A DNA stretch of 26,290 nt from Bordetella parapertussis (GTDB taxonomy: Bacteria > Pseudomonadota > Gammaproteobacteria > Burkholderiales > Burkholderiaceae_C): assembly GCA_945878355.1 (NCBI GenBank), contig CAMCTC010000068.1, forward strand, positions 1 to 26,290, in the 5' to 3' direction. Of this stretch, positions 23,219 to 26,290 are shown one piece after another; positions within the stretch are counted from its first letter, which is position 1; the number at the start of each line of letters is the position of its first letter. The position numbers and the translations under genes are program-made. Under the pieces are notes generated by a model. That model ran no database searches, had not been told where the DNA came from, and worked only from the letters and a program-made list of their open reading frames with translations.

Positions 23219-25141
23219 GTGATATTGTTCAAACTAGTACATTGCTTGTGGTTGATGATGCTGTTGCTGGTGCCGGGATGGGCGCAGGCGGGCGTGCAGG
23301 TCGCGGGCTACGACGTCGAGACCGTTGCCTACCAGGACCTTCGACAGGACCTGACGATCGACACCGCCCCCGGCGTCAGCTTCAGCCCGGTATCGGGCCG
23401 TTTCGGCCTGGGCTTTTATGCGCCAGTCACCTGGGTGCGCCTGACCTTGCGCCCTATCGATAGCGCGGCTGGTCGGGCGGTCGACCTCGCTCAGCCGCTG
23501 ATGCTGCGCGTCGGCCCGTACGCGCTGGACAAGCTGGACTTCTACCAGCAGGTCGAGGGCCGGTGGACGGTCAAGCAGGGCGGTGACCTGCGGCCCAGAC
23601 TCAAGACTGCCTGCATCGACGACCTGTATTGTTTCGCGGTCGACCCTCGCGGCCAGGACAAGACCGTCGTCTACCTTCGGATTCAGACCACCGGTTTTCC
23701 ATTTGTCACTGCCCATTTCGTGCCGCTGACGGACCTAATCGCAGTGGTCGTTAAACGCACTCACTACCTGACAGCGGCCTTGACCTCGGGCGCGTTGCTG
23801 TTGATGATCGGTCTGATGTTGCTGGTGCTCGAGCGAACAGCGCTGTTGAAAATTTACTGCGCCCATCAAGTGGGCGTCACGTGTCTCTTTTTGCTCGGCA
23901 CAGGCTTTTTCTCATTTGCTGATTCAAATCTCGAGTTGCTGGACTGGACGACGGCAGTGCTGTTCAATTTCAGAAACGCGTCGCTCTCTGCGGTCTTCTG
24001 GCTGGTGTTGGCACCTTATCAACCCTCGCGGTCCTACCGGCGGTTTTTCATCGGACTGATGGCGGCCTATGGTTTGGGCCTGTTGGCGCTGCTGGTCGGG
24101 CAGATCCATCTATCGATGCAGATCAACTTAGTCGCGCAAGCCTTGGCGGCGTTCGTGTTGATTCAAGGCTTGATCACGGCCGGCCAGTTGCCAAGGCTGC
24201 TGCGCAATACCTTGTTGATTGGGGCCGGGCTTTACGTCGTACTGCTGGCCACGGGTTATCAAATTGTGCTGGGTTTTACTCCAGGCGGTGCGGTCGATTT
24301 CGGGCTGCTCGACTGGCGCTTGAATGGCACACCGATCGGCATCTTCGTTGTCTGGATCCTGCTGACTGAGCACAAACGTCGAAACATGATCCAGGCCGAA
24401 AAATACCTGAAGATTGAAACATCGCAGGCACGACTTCGCGCCGATGTAGAGCGCCACAGCGAGCGTGGCGCAATGATTGACATGCTGACCCATGAGCTCA
24501 AGACGCCGCTCAGCACGATCAGGTTCGCGCTCGCATCGGCCAGTCGCTTGTTCCAGAAGCAGGGCGGCGCGAGCGACAAAGACCGTCAGAATTTCATGCT
24601 CAGGGTCGGCCACATCGAGAGCTCGGTGAGCCGGATGGACGCGATGATCCTGCAGGTGGCGCAAGCGCACAGGGTCGAGCACATGGCGGTGTCTGCCGCG
24701 CCGGAGACGATGGCGTTGCAATCGCTGTTCGAAGACCTGATCCAGCCTTATGCCTTGACCCATCACTTCGAACTCGACATCGAGCCCGGTCTGCTGCTGC
24801 GATCAGACCGGCTGTTGCTGACGACCCTGGTCGAGAACCTGATCAGCAACGCCTGCAAATACTCGATCGACCAGTGGGTCAGCCTGTCGGTGCGCCTCGA
24901 CAAGCCAGCGCAGGGTGCGGGCGTGGCTCGAATCGCTGTCGCCAACCGGGTGGCTGCCGACACCGAGCCCGACGAGGCGCGGCTGTTTGAGCGCTACTAC
25001 CGTCATCCGGCAGTGTCAGACCGACCGGGCACCGGCATGGGGCTGCACATTGCCCAGTCGGCGGCGACCAAGATCGGCGCCACGCTGCAGTATCGGTTCG
25101 TCGACGGTGTCGTCAGTTTCGAGGTGGCTATTCCATGCTGA
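23219..25141 (+). CDS. 7TMR-DISM histidine kinase
   Basis: About 640 residues. A signal peptide-like start (hydrophobic 9-24) is followed by a periplasmic beta-rich domain of the 7TMR-DISMED2 kind (about 35-170), seven predicted membrane helices (about 182-385), a coiled linker, the H box IDMLTHELKTPLS with H425, an N box (NLISNACKYS, about 547-556) and the G box GTGMGLHIAQS. The sensor class is thought to bind extracellular ligands such as carbohydrates, but the ligand here is unknown. The start is probably the GTG at 23219; TTG at 23225 and ATG at 23255 are alternatives, and none has a clear ribosome binding site. It overlaps the regulator gene by 7 bp. An insertion sequence begins about 1.1 kb downstream. 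Confidence 0.92.
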   Translation: MILFKLVHCLWLMMLLLVPGWAQAGVQVAGYDVETVAYQDLRQDLTIDTAPGVSFSPVSGRFGLGFYAPVTWVRLTLRPIDSAAGRAVDLAQPLMLRVGPYALDKLDFYQQVEGRWTVKQGGDLRPRLKTACIDDLYCFAVDPRGQDKTVVYLRIQTTGFPFVTAHFVPLTDLIAVVVKRTHYLTAALTSGALLLMIGLMLLVLERTALLKIYCAHQVGVTCLFLLGTGFFSFADSNLELLDWTTAVLFNFRNASLSAVFWLVLAPYQPSRSYRRFFIGLMAAYGLGLLALLVGQIHLSMQINLVAQALAAFVLIQGLITAGQLPRLLRNTLLIGAGLYVVLLATGYQIVLGFTPGGAVDFGLLDWRLNGTPIGIFVVWILLTEHKRRNMIQAEKYLKIETSQARLRADVERHSERGAMIDMLTHELKTPLSTIRFALASASRLFQKQGGASDKDRQNFMLRVGHIESSVSRMDAMILQVAQAHRVEHMAVSAAPETMALQSLFEDLIQPYALTHHFELDIEPGLLLRSDRLLLTTLVENLISNACKYSIDQWVSLSVRLDKPAQGAGVARIAVANRVAADTEPDEARLFERYYRHPAVSDRPGTGMGLHIAQSAATKIGATLQYRFVDGVVSFEVAIPC

Positions 25142-25878
25142 AGGCCGCGCCCCGCAACAGGCTCAGAACAGCCGAGTCGCCGCTGGTGGTGGCGCTGGTC
25201 GAAGACGATCGCCTGCTCAGGGAGGAGGTCGTCGAGCACCTGACGGCCCACCAATTTGTTGTCCATGCGGTCAGCAGCGCCGCTGGGTTCGACGATCTTG
25301 CGTCGCGCGTCGCGCTGGACTTGTTCGTCATCGACTGGAACCTGCCGGGCGAGAGCGGCCTGAGCTTGTCGCGCAGGTTGCGCGAGGCGATGCCCGGCGC
25401 GGGCATCGTGCTGATGACCGCGAGGGTGGCGCTGCACGACCGGCTCACTGGCTACAGGCAAGGCGGTGCGGACGTCTACCTGACCAAACCGGTGGCGCCC
25501 GACGAGTTGGTGGCTGTGCTGTTGAGCCTGGGCCGAAGGGTCAAGCCTGCAGACAGCGGGCAGGCCTGGTCGCTGGATCTGCGCGACCGAACGCTGCAAG
25601 GGCCGCAGCCGCAGCAAAAGATCAGGCTCACGGGCCGGGAGAAGACCTTGCTGTTGGCCTTGGTCCAAGCCAAGGACAACACGCTGGAGTCTGGCGCCCT
25701 GTGCGATCTGTACGGCAGTGACGATTCCGACGACTTGATGAGCAAGCGCACGCTCGAAGAACTGGTCGCCCGACTGCGCAAGAAGTTGAAGGCGGTGCAG
25801 GAGCCGACGGCCGAGGCAGCGATCAAGTCGGTCTGGGGTGTGGGCTACCAACTGTGCCTGCGCATCGTCCTGACCTGA
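25135..25878 (+). CDS. OmpR-family response regulator partnered with 7TMR-DISM kinase
   Basis: A 247-residue regulator with about 16 extra residues before the receiver domain. Receiver motifs: D24/D25, phospho-acceptor D67 in VIDWNLPGESG, T95 and K118. The winged-helix domain (about 140-247) has LTGREKTLLLALV, a recognition-helix region (KRTLEELVARLRKKL) and SVWGVGYQL. The ATG lies inside the kinase gene's last codons (7-bp overlap), so the two are co-translated. Its target genes are not evident; no repeat motif was found near the kinase start. Confidence 0.92.
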   Translation: MLKAAPRNRLRTAESPLVVALVEDDRLLREEVVEHLTAHQFVVHAVSSAAGFDDLASRVALDLFVIDWNLPGESGLSLSRRLREAMPGAGIVLMTARVALHDRLTGYRQGGADVYLTKPVAPDELVAVLLSLGRRVKPADSGQAWSLDLRDRTLQGPQPQQKIRLTGREKTLLLALVQAKDNTLESGALCDLYGSDDSDDLMSKRTLEELVARLRKKLKAVQEPTAEAAIKSVWGVGYQLCLRIVLT

Positions 25879-25901
25879 ACGCGCCCATCCTGCCCGTTCG
25901 G

Positions 25902-25916
25902 CTGGCCGCGGGCCAG
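25902..25916 (+). terminator. Small hairpin after the response-regulator gene
   Basis: CTGGCC, loop GCG, GGCCAG: a perfect 6-bp GC-rich stem 24 bases after the stop, followed by TGTT only. A weak candidate terminator. Confidence 0.4.
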
Positions 25917-26192
25917 TGTTCAGGCCCGCAAGACCGGGAATATTTCTGCAGCCAAACCTGAATTGCGCAGCTTATTGAGAGCTTTTGCCGACCTGTCTGT
26001 GGGTTCGGTGCGGCCCAACCGCTAAGCTTTCTTTTGTCGATATTGCACAGAGATGGTCGCCTACAAGCGGCAGTACTCCCGAGTTCGACAGTTTGGAGCT
26101 TTTTTTCGTCAGACATCGGTAACGGCGCCCAATCAAATCAACGACTTAGCTGTAACTCTCTGAAGATTTTTGTGGTGGCACGTTTTTGGCTT

Positions 26193-26221
26193 TTGAGAAC
26201 TATTTTGCATTCTTAAATACT
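26193..26221 (+). promoter_or_regulatory. Possible promoter of the transposase gene
   Basis: TTGAGA (26193-26198) and AATACT (26216-26221) are separated by 17 bases, matching 5 of 6 and 4 of 6 sigma-70 consensus positions. The start codon follows 17 bases after the -10. Confidence 0.35.
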
Positions 26222-26238
26222 GGTGATAGAGTGGCGGC

Positions 26239-26290
26239 ATGTTTGTCAAGATCACCACCTCGGGACCCCGCCGCTACGTCCAGCTTGTCG
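26239..26290 (+). CDS. IS1634-like transposase, N-terminal 17 codons only
   Basis: The last 52 bases encode MFVKITTSGPRRYVQLV, which I recognise as the characteristic N-terminus of IS1634-family (DDE type) transposases. The gene runs off the window, so integrity and catalytic residues cannot be judged. It marks the start of an insertion sequence downstream of the 7TMR-DISM two-component pair. The assignment rests on only 17 residues. Confidence 0.65.
   Translation, partial: MFVKITTSGPRRYVQLV

Larger units (their letters stand above)
25879..26238. other. Lower-GC intergenic stretch before the insertion sequence
   Basis: 360 bp with no convincing gene. It opens with a small hairpin after the regulator gene (25902-25916), then becomes clearly richer in A+T from about 25925. 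A run of seven T at 26100-26106 and a promoter-like pair at 26193-26221 are the only visible signals. The left end of the insertion sequence probably falls inside this stretch, but its terminal repeat cannot be located because the right end is outside the window. Confidence 0.6.

Noticed and set aside
26074..26106. Seven-T run as a factor-independent terminator
   Set aside because: Only a weak 4-5 bp stem with a long loop can be drawn before the T run, and no gene ends close upstream.
26034..26216. Short plus-strand open frame before the transposase
   Set aside because: Sixty codons, no recognisable motif and no ribosome binding site; it probably arises by chance in the A+T-rich spacer.

Overview
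The window is chromosomal DNA from a high-GC betaproteobacterium. The gene set (split aroQ/accBC neighbourhood, prmA next to a DUF3426 zinc-finger protein, aroE-mtgA, a SHP/diheme cytochrome cluster, OmpR-type two-component pairs) and codon use fit Burkholderiales, most likely the Leptothrix/Rubrivivax/Ideonella/Roseateles side of the order. The genus cannot be fixed from sequence reading alone. No rRNA, tRNA or CRISPR array was seen.

Layout. (1) 1-4484, plus strand: the 3' part of a giant secreted RTX-type zinc metalloprotease. It has an exact 816-bp tandem duplication, a serralysin-like HExxHxxGxxH domain, cadherin-like and Ig-like modules and a dockerin-like C-terminal part. (2) 8380-4500, minus strand: a five-gene operon encoding an SHP-type oxygen-binding monoheme cytochrome, a diheme cytochrome c, a membrane cytochrome b561, an OmpR-family regulator and a QseC-like histidine kinase. 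Three tandem 9-bp repeats lie just upstream and look like an operator. (3) 8529-8987, plus strand: aroQ, followed by a repeat- and hairpin-rich convergent spacer. (4) 13919-9145, minus strand: accB-accC-prmA-DUF3426-PfkB kinase, covering fatty-acid precursor synthesis, ribosomal protein methylation and a sugar/nucleoside kinase. (5) 20076-14207, minus strand: RNase II-like nuclease, TonB-like protein, aroE, mtgA, an unrecognised 202-aa protein and a TlpA-like thioredoxin, mostly with overlaps or very short gaps. (6) 20124-20705: a solitary Uma2-type nuclease. (7) 23154-20713, minus strand: YqiA-like esterase, short-chain dehydrogenase and Cds1-like cysteine desulfhydrase. (8) 23219-25878, plus strand: a 7TMR-DISM histidine kinase overlapping its response regulator. 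(9) 25879-26290: a lower-GC spacer ending in the first 17 codons of an IS1634-like transposase.

How the genes work together. The SHP cluster reads as an inducible electron-transfer module from the quinone pool through cytochrome b and the diheme cytochrome to SHP in the periplasm, with its own sensor and regulator. The central block is mostly housekeeping. aroQ, which in many related genomes sits directly upstream of accB, is here about 5 kb away on the other strand, while the spacer upstream of accB is unusually long. The strongest candidates for new biology are the regulated SHP operon with its 9-bp repeat operator and the mosaic protease with recently duplicated repeats.
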